A program made the position numbers and the translations under genes. Below the pieces are notes generated by a model. It worked only from the letters and a program-made list of their open reading frames with translations. It had not been told where the DNA came from and ran no database searches. This document shows positions 1 to 7,468 of a stretch of DNA of 15,625 nt, piece by piece. The stretch lies in contig DDKB01000005.1 in assembly GCA_002339675.1 (NCBI GenBank), forward strand, positions 1 through 15,625, read 5' to 3'. Numbering within the stretch: position 1 is the stretch's first letter; every line of letters starts with the position of its first letter. The DNA comes from Stutzerimonas stutzeri. GTDB taxonomy: Bacteria > Pseudomonadota > Gammaproteobacteria > Pseudomonadales > Pseudomonadaceae.

Positions 1-166
1 GGATCGCTTCTCGCAGTGATGGGCGCGACACACCGAACTGTTCGGCCAGCACCCGCTCGGCGGGCAGCCGCTCGCCGGCCTTCAAGGTGCCTTCGAGAAT
101 CATCGTTTCGAGCTGCTCGACGATCGTGTCAGCCAGCCGCCGCTGACGCACCATTCCAACTTCCAT
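1..166 (-). CDS. lldR: LldR-like GntR/FadR-family transcription regulator, N-terminus only (runs off the window)
   Basis: Only the first 55 or so codons are present; the rest lies beyond base 1. The translation begins MEVGMVRQRRLADTIVEQLE and continues through GERLPAERVLAEQFGVSRPSLREAI, the classic winged helix-turn-helix of GntR/FadR-type regulators (about residues 10-55). ATG at 166-164 is taken as the start because a GAGG sequence lies about 7 bases upstream; an in-frame ATG at 154-152 is a possible alternative. In Pseudomonas a FadR-type repressor, LldR, is encoded divergently from lldP-lldD-dld and is relieved by lactate. That context is the reason for the name here. The ligand-binding domain is not visible, so the identity rests on the DNA-binding domain and gene order. 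A TGGT-N3-ACCA motif about 14 bases upstream of its start suggests autoregulation. Confidence 0.8.
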   Translation of the reverse strand, partial: MEVGMVRQRRLADTIVEQLETMILEGTLKAGERLPAERVLAEQFGVSRPSLREAI

Positions 167-179
167 GCCGCCTCACGAT

Positions 180-190
180 TGGTTTGACCA
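180..190. promoter_or_regulatory. Probable LldR operator 1 (near lldR start)
   Basis: The sequence TGGTTTGACCA is a perfect TGGT-N3-ACCA inverted repeat, matching the TNGTNNNACNA pattern bound by FadR-type GntR regulators. It lies 14 bases upstream of the lldR start codon, where binding would repress lldR itself. Assignment to LldR is inferred from context. Confidence 0.6.
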
Positions 191-321
191 CTATTGGCAA
201 GGCGTCAGCGTAGCCAGCCGCCCACCCTACCGCAAGCCACGCATCCGCGACCAAAGTCTATAGGGAGCTAATTGACGCGGCGGCAATGGACCTCTTACGC
301 TGGCCGAGCTTCTCCATAAAT

Positions 322-332
322 TGGTAATACCA
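322..332. promoter_or_regulatory. Probable LldR operator 2 (lldP side)
   Basis: The sequence TGGTAATACCA is a second perfect TGGT-N3-ACCA inverted repeat in the same intergenic region, about 115 bases upstream of lldP. With the site at 180-190 it gives one operator per divergent gene. I could not fix a convincing -35/-10 pair for lldP, so its exact overlap with the promoter is unknown. Confidence 0.6.
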
Positions 333-447
333 CTTTACACGCGAAGCATCCAACAAGAAGAGGACTACCTGATGCGGTCTCCGATCATCTGCTTGCCACC
401 GGTCCTGTCGGGCCCCCATTCGCACATTCCGGTCATGGGAGCCTGAA

Positions 448-2142
448 ATGTCTAACGGACTGCTCGCCCTGTTTGCCTTTACCCCGATTCTGCTCGCCGC
501 CGTCCTGCTGATCGGCCTACGCTGGCCCGCCAGCCGTGCCATGCCGGTAGTGTTCCTGTTCACAGCCGCGATCGGCCTGTTCGTCTGGGACATGAGCGTC
601 ACCCGGATCATCGCGTCCACCCTGCAGGGGCTGGTCATCACCCTGGGCCTGCTGTGGATCATCTTTGGCGCGATCCTGCTGCTCAATACGCTCAAGCATT
701 CCGGTGGCATTACCGCCATTCGCGCAGGGTTCACCACCATCAGCCCGGACCGCCGGATTCAGGCAATCATCATCGCCTGGCTGTTCGGCTGCTTTATCGA
801 GGGTGCCTCGGGCTTCGGCACGCCGGCCGCCATTGCCGCGCCGCTGCTGGTCGCCGTCGGCTTCCCGGCCATGGCCGCGGTGCTGATGGGCATGCTCGTT
901 CAGAGCACGCCGGTGTCCTTCGGCGCGGTCGGCACACCGATCGTAGTGGGCGTGAACAGCGGCCTGGACACCGCCACCCTCGGTGCGCAACTGGTTGCCC
1001 AGGGCTCCAGCTGGCCGGCGTTTCTGCAGCAGATCACCAGCAGCGTTGCGATCACCCACGCCATCGTCGGCACCGTCATGCCGTTGGTCATGGTCCTGAT
1101 GCTGACGCGCTTCTTCGGCAAAGAAAAAAGCTGGCGTGCAGGCTTCGAGGTGCTGCCCTTCGCCCTGTTCTCGGGGCTCGCCTTCACCCTGCCCTATGTC
1201 CTCACCGGCGTGTTCCTGGGTCCGGAATTTCCGTCCCTGCTCGGCGGCCTGGTCGGTCTGGCCATCGTCACTACCGCAGCGCGCTTCAACTTCCTGACGC
1301 CCTCGTCCACCTGGGACTTCGCTGACGCTAAGGATTGGCCCGCCGAGTGGATCGGCACCATCGAGATGAAGCTCGACGACCTCGCGGCCCGCCCGATGAG
1401 CGCCCTGCGCGCCTGGCTGCCCTACGTCCTGGTCGGCGCGATCCTGGTCATCAGCCGCGTGTTCCCGCAGGTCACGGCGGCGCTGAAATCCTTTTCCATC
1501 GGCTTCGCCAACATCCTCGGCGAAACCGGGGTCAGCGCCAGCATCGAGCCGCTGTACCTGCCGGGTGGCATTCTTGTCGCGGTGGTCCTGATCACCTTTT
1601 TCCTGCATGGCATGCGGGCCGGCGAGCTGAAGGCCGCGGTGAAGGAATCGGGCAGCGTATTGCTCAGCGCCGGCTTCGTGCTGTTGTTCACCGTGCCCAT
1701 GGTGCGCATCCTGATCAACTCGGGCGTCAACGCCGGCGACCTGCCGAGCATGCCAATCGCCATGGCCCGCTACGTGGCCGACAGCGTGGGCGGCATCTAT
1801 CCCCTGCTGGCGCCGTCGGTCGGCGCGCTGGGCGCCTTCCTGGCCGGCTCGAACACCGTGAGCAACATGATGTTCAGCCAGTTCCAGTTTGGCGTGGCGC
1901 AGTCGCTGGGCATTTCCGGGGCAATGGTGGTGGCGATCCAGGCCGTCGGCGCCGCCGCCGGCAACATGGTCGCGATCCACAACGTGGTCGCCGCGTCTGC
2001 CACCGTGGGCCTGCTCGGTCGCGAAGGGATCACCCTGCGCAAAACCGTTTGGCCTACGCTGTACTACGTGCTCTTCACCGGCGTCATCGGCCTGGTGGCG
2101 ATCTACGTGATGGGCGTGACCGACCCGCTGGTCGGCGTCTGA
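448..2142 (+). CDS. lldP: L-lactate permease (LctP family)
   Basis: This 564-residue, strongly hydrophobic inner-membrane protein has many predicted membrane spans along its whole length, close to the length of E. coli LldP (551). Family features include a glycine-rich GASGFGTPAAIAAPLL stretch starting at residue 119 and the following QSTPVSFGAVGTPI stretch. It should import lactate, probably with protons, and related permeases also carry glycolate. The ATG at 448 is preceded by GGGAG with a 7-base spacing, inside a leader (GGAGCCTGAAATG) almost repeated in front of dld. It is the first gene of the lldP-lldD-dld cluster, divergent from lldR, and is likely repressed by LldR through the operators upstream. 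A perfect hairpin follows its stop codon. Confidence 0.95.
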   Translation: MSNGLLALFAFTPILLAAVLLIGLRWPASRAMPVVFLFTAAIGLFVWDMSVTRIIASTLQGLVITLGLLWIIFGAILLLNTLKHSGGITAIRAGFTTISPDRRIQAIIIAWLFGCFIEGASGFGTPAAIAAPLLVAVGFPAMAAVLMGMLVQSTPVSFGAVGTPIVVGVNSGLDTATLGAQLVAQGSSWPAFLQQITSSVAITHAIVGTVMPLVMVLMLTRFFGKEKSWRAGFEVLPFALFSGLAFTLPYVLTGVFLGPEFPSLLGGLVGLAIVTTAARFNFLTPSSTWDFADAKDWPAEWIGTIEMKLDDLAARPMSALRAWLPYVLVGAILVISRVFPQVTAALKSFSIGFANILGETGVSASIEPLYLPGGILVAVVLITFFLHGMRAGELKAAVKESGSVLLSAGFVLLFTVPMVRILINSGVNAGDLPSMPIAMARYVADSVGGIYPLLAPSVGALGAFLAGSNTVSNMMFSQFQFGVAQSLGISGAMVVAIQAVGAAAGNMVAIHNVVAASATVGLLGREGITLRKTVWPTLYYVLFTGVIGLVAIYVMGVTDPLVGV

Positions 2143-2151
2143 TGCACTAAC

Positions 2152-2178
2152 CCGGTGCCCGGGCATCCCGGGCACCGG
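2152..2178 (+). other. Perfect hairpin between lldP and lldD
   Basis: The arms 2152-2163 (CCGGTGCCCGGG) and 2167-2178 (CCCGGGCACCGG) pair perfectly over 12 bases around a CAT loop. No U-run follows, so it is not a standard intrinsic terminator. It begins 9 bases after the lldP stop. More likely roles are partial attenuation or 3'-end protection of the lldP message; both are inferences. Confidence 0.75.
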
Positions 2179-2291
2179 CAGCTGAAATCTCCTCCGAGCC
2201 GGCGGCGCCACCCAGGGCCGCCCGGCCCGCCAGCCTCGTCGGCGCCCGCCGCACGAGACGTACTTCGGTTCACTCGGTGAGAACACACACG

Positions 2292-3461
2292 ATGATCATC
2301 TCTGCCTCAACGGACTACCGCGCCGCCGCAAAACGCAAGCTGCCCCCCTTCCTGTTCCACTACGTCGACGGCGGCGCCTATGCCGAATACACGTTGCGGC
2401 GCAACGTTGAGGACCTGGCCAGCATCGCGTTGCGTCAACGCGTGCTGCGCAACATGTCCGAACTCAGCCTGCAAACTCAGCTGTTCGGCGAAACCCTGTC
2501 CATGCCGGTGGCCCTTGCCCCGGTCGGCCTGACCGGCATGCTCGCCCGTCGCGGTGAAGTCCAGGCCGCACGCGCTGCCGACAAGAAAGGCATTCCCTTC
2601 ACCCTGTCCACCGTGTCGGTCTGCCCGATTGAAGAAGTGGCACCGGCGATCAAGCGTCCGATGTGGTTCCAGCTCTATGTGCTCAAGGACCGCGGCTTCA
2701 TGAAGAACGCGCTGGAGCGGGCCAAGGCTGCCGGCGTGACCACCCTGGTCTTCACCGTCGACATGCCGACTCCCGGCGCGCGCTACCGCGACGCACATTC
2801 GGGCATGAGCGGCCCGAACGCCAACGTGCGCCGCATCCTGCAAGCCATGACGCACCCCTTCTGGGCCTGGGACGTCGGACTGCATGGCAAGCCGCACGAC
2901 CTTGGCAACATCACCACCTACCGCGGCCACACCACGGGGCTCGAGGACTACATCGGCTGGCTCGCCGCCAACTTCGACCCGTCGATCTCCTGGAAGGACC
3001 TGGAGTGGATCCGCGAATTCTGGGATGGCCCAATGGTGATCAAAGGCATCCTCGATGCCGATGATGCCCGCGACGCCGTGACCTTCGGCGCGGACGGCAT
3101 CATCGTCTCCAACCACGGCGGCCGTCAGCTCGACGGCGTGCTGTCCAGCGCCCGGGCCATGCCGGCGATCGCCGATGCGGTCAAAGGTGACCTGAAGATC
3201 CTCGCCGACTCCGGGATCCGCAGCGGTCTGGACGTGGTCCGCATGATTGCCCTCGGCGCGGACACGGTCATGCTCGGCCGCGCATTCGCATACGCCCTGG
3301 CAGCCGACGGCGAAGCCGGGGTCAGCAACCTGCTCGACCTGATCGAGAAGGAAATGCGCGTGGCGATGGTTCTTACCGGCGCCAAGTCGATCAGCGAGAT
3401 CACCACCGACTCGCTGGTTCGCGAGATCGACCAGTACCAGACCACTCGCCTCGTCGACTGA
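2292..3461 (+). CDS. lldD: L-lactate dehydrogenase (quinone, FMN-dependent)
   Basis: This 389-residue protein is nearly colinear with E. coli LldD and belongs to the FMN-dependent alpha-hydroxy-acid dehydrogenases. It oxidises L-lactate to pyruvate at the inner membrane and delivers electrons to the respiratory chain. The N-terminus MIISASTDYRAAAKRKLPP matches the family start, so ATG at 2292 is chosen over an in-frame GTG at 2277 that would add five residues. The active-site segment SNHGGRQLDG places the catalytic base at His275 with Arg278 beside it. Other family signatures are FTLSTVSVCPIEEV, FTVDMPTPGARYRDAHSGMSGPN and ADSGIRSGLDVVRMIALGAD. The ribosome-binding site is weak (GGTGAG about 10 bases upstream). 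It lies second in the lactate operon, 149 bases after lldP and 66 before dld. Confidence 0.95.
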   Translation: MIISASTDYRAAAKRKLPPFLFHYVDGGAYAEYTLRRNVEDLASIALRQRVLRNMSELSLQTQLFGETLSMPVALAPVGLTGMLARRGEVQAARAADKKGIPFTLSTVSVCPIEEVAPAIKRPMWFQLYVLKDRGFMKNALERAKAAGVTTLVFTVDMPTPGARYRDAHSGMSGPNANVRRILQAMTHPFWAWDVGLHGKPHDLGNITTYRGHTTGLEDYIGWLAANFDPSISWKDLEWIREFWDGPMVIKGILDADDARDAVTFGADGIIVSNHGGRQLDGVLSSARAMPAIADAVKGDLKILADSGIRSGLDVVRMIALGADTVMLGRAFAYALAADGEAGVSNLLDLIEKEMRVAMVLTGAKSISEITTDSLVREIDQYQTTRLVD

Positions 3462-3479
3462 GCCTCGCCGCCCTGAACC

Positions 3480-3504
3480 GGCCGCGCGACCTGCCCGCGC
3501 GGCC
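3480..3504 (+). other. Perfect hairpin between lldD and dld
   Basis: The arms 3480-3488 (GGCCGCGCG) and 3496-3504 (CGCGCGGCC) pair perfectly around a 7-base loop, and a T-rich but mixed stretch follows. It lies 18 bases after the lldD stop and ends 13 bases before the dld Shine-Dalgarno sequence. It could be a weak terminator or an RNA-stability element that tunes dld relative to lldD. Confidence 0.65.
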
Positions 3505-3527
3505 CGCCTTTCCTTCCGGAGCCTGAC

Positions 3528-6362
3528 ATGAATGCGCCTGCCCTTCCGTCCGACTTTCTCGCTGGCGTCCAGAGGCTGATCCCCGCCGAACGGCGCTTCG
3601 ACGATCCCCTCTCGACGCTGGCGTTCGGCACCGATGCCAGCTTCTACCGGCTGATCCCCAAGCTGGTGGTGCGCGTCGAATCCGAGGCGGAAGTGGTCGG
3701 CCTGCTCGAATTGGCCCATGCCCAGCGCGTACCGGTGACCTTTCGCGCCGCGGGTACCAGCCTCTCCGGCCAGGCGATCTCCGATTCGGTCCTGATCGTG
3801 CTCGGCGACAACTGGAACGGCCGCGAGATACGTAATGGCGGCGAGCAGATTCGTCTGCAGCCGGGCGTCATCGGCGCCAACGCCAACGCGATCCTGGCGC
3901 CCATGCAGCGCAAGATCGGCCCGGACCCGGCCTCGATCAATGCGGCCAAGATCGGCGGCATCGTCGCCAACAACTCCAGCGGCATGTGCTGCGGCACCGC
4001 GCAGAACAGCTACAAGACCCTCGCTGGCCTGCGCCTGGTGCTGGCCGACGGCAGCGTGGTCGACAGCGAGGACGCCGCCAGCGTGGACGCCTTCCGCCGG
4101 AGCCACAGCGCACTGCTCGACGGGCTCGCCGAACTGGGCCGCACGACCCGCGCCAACGCCGAGCTCGCCGCGAAGATTCGCCACAAGTACCGCCTGAAGA
4201 ACACCACCGGCTTTTCGCTCAACGCGCTGGTCGACTACGACGACCCGCTCGATATCCTCAACCACCTGATGGTCGGCTCCGAAGGCACCCTCGGCTTCAT
4301 CAGCGCGGTGACCTACCACACCGTGCCGGACCACCCGCACAAGGCCAGCGCGCTGGTGGTCTTCCCCGACGTGGAAAGCTGCTGCCTCGCCGTGCCCGTG
4401 CTCAAGCAGCAGCCGGTCTCGGCCGTCGAACTGCTCGACCGCCGCAGCCTGCGCTCGGTGGAAAACAAGGCCGGCATGCCGGACTGGGTCAAGGCGCTGT
4501 CGGCCAACGCCTGCGCGCTGCTGATCGAGTCGCGTGCAGCCAGCCAGTCGCTGCTGCACGAGCAGATCAACCAGATCATGGCGTCGATCGCGCATTTCCC
4601 GGTGGAAAAGCAGGTCGATTTCAGTGAAGACCCGGCCGTCTACAATCAGCTGTGGAAGATCCGCAAGGACACCTTCCCTGCCGTCGGCGCAGTGCGCCAG
4701 ACCGGCACCACGGTCATCATCGAGGACGTGACCTTCCCCATCGAACGCCTGGCCGAGGGCGTCAATCGCCTGATCCAGCTGTTCGACAAGCACGCCTATC
4801 ACGAGGCGATCCTGTTCGGCCATGCCCTGGAAGGCAATCTGCACTTCGTCTTCACCCAGGGCTTCGACGATCCGCAGCAGATCGCCCGCTACGAGGCCTT
4901 TATGCAGGACGTCACTCAGCTGGTCGCAGTGGAGTTCGGCGGCGCCCTAAAAGCCGAGCACGGCACCGGCCGCAACATGGCGCCCTTCGTGGAGCTGGAA
5001 TGGGGCCACGAGGCCTACCAGCTTATGTGGCGGATCAAGCGCCTGCTCGACCCGCGCGGCATCCTCAATCCGGACGTGGTGCTTAGCGAAGATCCGCAGA
5101 TCCACCTCAAGCATCTCAAGCCCATGCCGGCGGCTGACGAGATCGTCGACAAGTGCATCGAGTGTGGCTTCTGCGAGCCGGTCTGCCCATCCAACGGCCT
5201 GACCCTGACGCCGCGCCAGCGCATCGTCGTCTGGCGTGACATCCAGGCGAAAAAGCGCGCCGGCATCGACACAGCCGAACTCGAACGTCTGTACGACTAC
5301 CACGGCGTCGAAACCTGCGCGGCCACCGGCCTCTGCGCCCAACGCTGCCCGGTGGGCATCAACACCGGCGATCTGGTGCGCAAGCTGCGCGGGCGCCACG
5401 CCGACAACACCCGCACGGCCGACTGGCTGGCCGAGCATTTCGGCACCGCCGTGCAAGGCGCGCGGTTCATGCTGCACGTGGCCAACGGCGCCCATCTGAT
5501 GCTGGGCACGCGATTGCTGAGCAAAACCTCCGCAGCGATCAGCAAGGCCAGCAAGGGGCGCGTTCCGCAATGGACGCCCGCGACGCCACAACCCCTGCAA
5601 CGCCTGCAACTGCCCAAGCCGGCCGCCGCGGACGAACGCCCACGCGTGGTCTATCTCGCCGCCTGCGTCTCGCGCGCCATGGGCCCGGCGGCGCGCGACC
5701 AGGAGCAGGAACCGCTGCTCGACACCACCCGCGCGCTGCTGGAGAAGGCCGGCTTCCAGGTGGTCTTTCCCGACGCGCTGAGCGATCTCTGTTGCGGTCA
5801 GCCCTTCGCCTCCAAAGGCTACGCTGAGCAGGCCGAACGCAAGCGCCAGGAGACCCTCGACGCCCTGCTCAAGGCCAGCCGCGGCGGACTCGATCCGATC
5901 TACTGCGACACCAGCCCCTGCACCCTGCGCCTGGTCCAGGACCTGGGCGATACGCGGCTGCAAGTGTTCGACCCGGTGCGCTTCATTCGCACGTACCTGG
6001 TCGACCGGCTGGACTTCGAGCCACAGGCCGGCCCCATCGCCGTGCATGTCACCTGCAGCACCCAGCACCTTGGCGAAGCCCAGGCGCTGATCGACATCGC
6101 CCGGCGCTGCGCCAAAGAAGTCATCGTGCCCGAAGGCATTCATTGTTGCGGTTTCGCCGGCGACAAGGGCTTCACCACGCCAGAGCTCAACGCCCATGCG
6201 CTGCGCAGCCTGAGGGACGCCGTGCAGGTATGCGAAGAGGGTATCTCCACCAGCCGAACCTGCGAGATCGGCCTGTCGCAGCATGGCGGCATCGACTACC
6301 ACGGCCTGGTCTACCTGGTTAACCGGAACAGCCGGGCCAGAGCGACCGTGCCGTCCAGCTAA
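3528..6362 (+). CDS. dld: D-lactate dehydrogenase, FAD-binding and Fe-S protein
   Basis: This 944-residue protein matches the length (about 940) of the third gene of Pseudomonas lld operons, the NAD-independent D-lactate dehydrogenase also called lldE. An N-terminal FAD-binding (PCMH-type) domain spans about residues 40-200, with FRAAGTSLSGQ at 72-82. A FAD-oxidase C-terminal domain follows to about 510 and includes ALKAEHGTGRN. A double 4Fe-4S ferredoxin region has Cys543, 546, 549 and 553, then Cys597, 603 and 607. Two cysteine-rich CCG segments lie at Cys755-756 and Cys873-874, as in GlpC/HdrB-type electron-transfer modules. It should oxidise D-lactate to pyruvate and pass electrons through Fe-S clusters to the quinone pool or a cytochrome. 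The start has GGAG 6 bases upstream. E. coli YdiJ shares this architecture but acts on D-2-hydroxyglutarate, so the substrate is assigned from operon context. Confidence 0.9.
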   Translation: MNAPALPSDFLAGVQRLIPAERRFDDPLSTLAFGTDASFYRLIPKLVVRVESEAEVVGLLELAHAQRVPVTFRAAGTSLSGQAISDSVLIVLGDNWNGREIRNGGEQIRLQPGVIGANANAILAPMQRKIGPDPASINAAKIGGIVANNSSGMCCGTAQNSYKTLAGLRLVLADGSVVDSEDAASVDAFRRSHSALLDGLAELGRTTRANAELAAKIRHKYRLKNTTGFSLNALVDYDDPLDILNHLMVGSEGTLGFISAVTYHTVPDHPHKASALVVFPDVESCCLAVPVLKQQPVSAVELLDRRSLRSVENKAGMPDWVKALSANACALLIESRAASQSLLHEQINQIMASIAHFPVEKQVDFSEDPAVYNQLWKIRKDTFPAVGAVRQTGTTVIIEDVTFPIERLAEGVNRLIQLFDKHAYHEAILFGHALEGNLHFVFTQGFDDPQQIARYEAFMQDVTQLVAVEFGGALKAEHGTGRNMAPFVELEWGHEAYQLMWRIKRLLDPRGILNPDVVLSEDPQIHLKHLKPMPAADEIVDKCIECGFCEPVCPSNGLTLTPRQRIVVWRDIQAKKRAGIDTAELERLYDYHGVETCAATGLCAQRCPVGINTGDLVRKLRGRHADNTRTADWLAEHFGTAVQGARFMLHVANGAHLMLGTRLLSKTSAAISKASKGRVPQWTPATPQPLQRLQLPKPAAADERPRVVYLAACVSRAMGPAARDQEQEPLLDTTRALLEKAGFQVVFPDALSDLCCGQPFASKGYAEQAERKRQETLDALLKASRGGLDPIYCDTSPCTLRLVQDLGDTRLQVFDPVRFIRTYLVDRLDFEPQAGPIAVHVTCSTQHLGEAQALIDIARRCAKEVIVPEGIHCCGFAGDKGFTTPELNAHALRSLRDAVQVCEEGISTSRTCEIGLSQHGGIDYHGLVYLVNRNSRARATVPSS

Positions 6363-6526
6363 GGGGATCAACGCAGGCACAGCTGATCGAACCGATGAAA
6401 CGCTCGAGCGCAACCGCAGTCCGACTTTATGAGCCCAGCAGTCACAGAGGCTCGACTCGCCTCGGCGCCGCCGCGCAACAGCCGCATTGGCAGGCCCGCC
6501 GGGAAGTTAACTCCCTGGAGGATCTC

Positions 6527-6835
6527 ATGAAGAAATTTGCCCTATTTGCCGCAGCCGCCCTGATCGCCAGCCCTGCTGTGTTTGCCGCCGACAAAGACCT
6601 CTGCCAGCTCAACCTGCAAGAGATCGATGACAACATGGCCACCAACAAAGCCACCCTGGGCGACCCTGCTCGCAATGAAATCCAGGACCTGGTCAAGAAG
6701 GCCCGCGACGCCAAGCAGTCCGGCGATACCGAAACCTGCATCGCCCAGTCGACCAAGGCTCTGCAGAAACTCGAAGGTCCAGGCAGCTCCGGCAGCACCG
6801 GCTCGGCCGGCACGGGTTCGGGCGCCGGCAACTAA
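6527..6835 (+). CDS. Small exported protein of unknown function
   Basis: This 102-residue protein begins MKKFALFAAAALIASPAVFA, a clear Sec signal peptide with likely cleavage after Ala20, so the mature protein should be periplasmic or secreted. The mature part has a mostly helical, charged segment (about 21-82) with only two cysteines, Cys26 and Cys71, which could form one disulfide. It ends in a Gly/Ser/Thr-rich tail, residues 84-102. The ATG at 6527 is preferred to upstream in-frame starts because GGAGG lies 6 bases before it and the signal peptide begins exactly there. It is separated from dld by 164 bases and followed by a hairpin, so it is probably its own transcription unit. I do not recognise a named family; it resembles the small conserved signal-peptide proteins common in Pseudomonas. 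Confidence 0.8.
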   Translation: MKKFALFAAAALIASPAVFAADKDLCQLNLQEIDDNMATNKATLGDPARNEIQDLVKKARDAKQSGDTETCIAQSTKALQKLEGPGSSGSTGSAGTGSGAGN

Positions 6836-6844
6836 GCCCCGCCA

Positions 6845-6871
6845 GGCAAGGCCACCCGCGTGGTCCTTGCC
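6845..6871 (+). terminator. Possible terminator hairpin after the small exported protein
   Basis: The arms GGCAAGGCCAC (6845-6855) and GTGGTCCTTGCC (6860-6871) pair over 11 base pairs with a single bulged T and a 4-base loop. The hairpin starts 10 bases after the stop codon. The T-run afterwards is poor (GATTCC), so efficiency is uncertain. Confidence 0.5.
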
Positions 6872-6930
6872 GATTCCAGCCGTACCACTTGAAACCCGAT
6901 GAAACGCCCCCAACTCAGACTAGCAAGTGT

Positions 6931-6960
6931 TCGACGTAGCCAGGCCATCTGGCGTACACT
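6931..6960 (+). promoter_or_regulatory. Candidate ssrA promoter
   Basis: TCGACG at 6931-6936 and TACACT at 6955-6960, with 18 bases between, each match four of six sigma-70 consensus positions. Transcription would start near 6967, leaving a leader of about 25 nucleotides to be removed by RNase P before the mature tmRNA end at 6992. Confidence 0.45.
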
Positions 6961-7085
6961 GCGCAGCACATGAGGCTGCGACTCGCTTCATGGGGCCGAT
7001 TAGGATTCGACGCCGGTAACAAAACTCTAGGTGCATGCCGAGTTGGTAACAGAACTCGTAAATCCACTGTTGCAAACTTATAGTT

Positions 7086-7127
7086 GCCAACGACGACAAC
7101 TACGAAGGGTACGCGCTAGCCGCCTAA
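7086..7127 (+). other. tmRNA tag-peptide reading frame, ANDDNYEGYALAA
   Basis: Starting at the resume codon GCC (7086), thirteen codons read ANDDNYEGYALAA and stop at TAA 7125-7127. The first alanine of the finished tag comes from the charged tmRNA itself. The terminal ALAA is the standard degron recognised by ClpXP and the N-terminal ANDDNY matches the Pseudomonas type. The EGY between them makes it three residues longer than the ten-residue P. aeruginosa tag as I recall it. Confidence 0.9.
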
Positions 7128-7342
7128 CCTTCATCTGGTCGCTTCGGCGCCAGCGGTCACTAGGGGATGCCTGTAAACCCGAAATGACTGTCAGATAGAA
7201 CAGGATCGCCGCCAAGTTCGCTGCAGACGTAACGGCTAAAACTCATGCAGCTCGCTCCAAGCACCCTGCCAATCGGGCGGCGCGGAGTTAACTCAATAGA
7301 TTTGGCTACGCATGTAGTACCGACAGTGGAGAGCTGGCGGAC

Positions 7343-7370
7343 GGGGGTTCAAATCCCCCCGGCTCCACCA
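7343..7370 (+). other. Probable attachment site (attL) in the 3' end of ssrA
   Basis: The T-arm and acceptor end of ssrA are a well-known target of tyrosine-recombinase islands, and a recombinase gene starts about 100 bases downstream. The exact crossover sequence is not defined here because no second copy of this segment is visible in the window. The site is inferred from position. Confidence 0.45.
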
Positions 7371-7378
7371 ATTCAACA

Positions 7379-7407
7379 CTGAAACCCGTCTAGAACGCGG
7401 GTTTCAG
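7379..7407 (+). terminator. Hairpin just after ssrA, candidate terminator
   Basis: The arms CTGAAACCCG (7379-7388) and CGGGTTTCAG (7398-7407) pair perfectly over 10 bases with a 9-base loop. It starts 8 bases after the tmRNA CCA end. The downstream T-tract is weak (AGATTTG). If the attachment site is the ssrA 3' end, this hairpin belongs to the island and substitutes for the native ssrA terminator. Confidence 0.55.
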
Positions 7408-7468
7408 CCCAGATTTGATGGCATTGGATTACTCACAGTCCGTCTGTGAATCCAAAAGGTATGCCATC

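Larger units (their letters stand above)
6992..7370 (+). ncRNA. ssrA: Transfer-messenger RNA (tmRNA, 10Sa RNA)
   Basis: The 379-nucleotide RNA rescues ribosomes stalled on broken messages and tags the nascent peptide for proteolysis, acting with SmpB. The 5' end GGGGCCG pairs with CGGCTCC before the encoded ACCA at 7367-7370. The third pair is G-U, the identity element for alanylation by AlaRS. The T-arm is at 7343-7359 with stem GGGGG/CCCCC and loop TTCAAAT. The 5' GATTAGGATTCGACG segment is the standard tmRNA signature, and the tag frame lies at 7086-7127. The gene is intact even though recombinases lie immediately downstream, as expected when an island integrates at the 3' end and restores the gene. 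Confidence 0.97.

Noticed and set aside
517..2286. Open minus-strand frame of 589 codons opposite lldP
   Set aside because: It is antisense to a clear LctP permease, its translation is rich in Arg, His, Gly and Gln with no family signal, and long antisense frames are expected in GC-rich coding DNA.
2307..4844. Open minus-strand frame of 845 codons opposite lldD and dld
   Set aside because: It spans two well-identified genes and their junction, has low-complexity composition and no recognisable domain, so it is a codon-bias shadow.
4947..6413. Open minus-strand frame of 488 codons opposite the 3' half of dld
   Set aside because: Same reasoning: antisense to the Fe-S and CCG domains of dld, with no motif of its own.
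6890..7388. Nine-base direct repeat TGAAACCCG at 6890-6898 and 7380-7388 flanking ssrA, considered as an attachment repeat
   Set aside because: It is short, does not lie in the ssrA 3' end, and the second copy is explained as one arm of the post-ssrA hairpin; chance is more likely.
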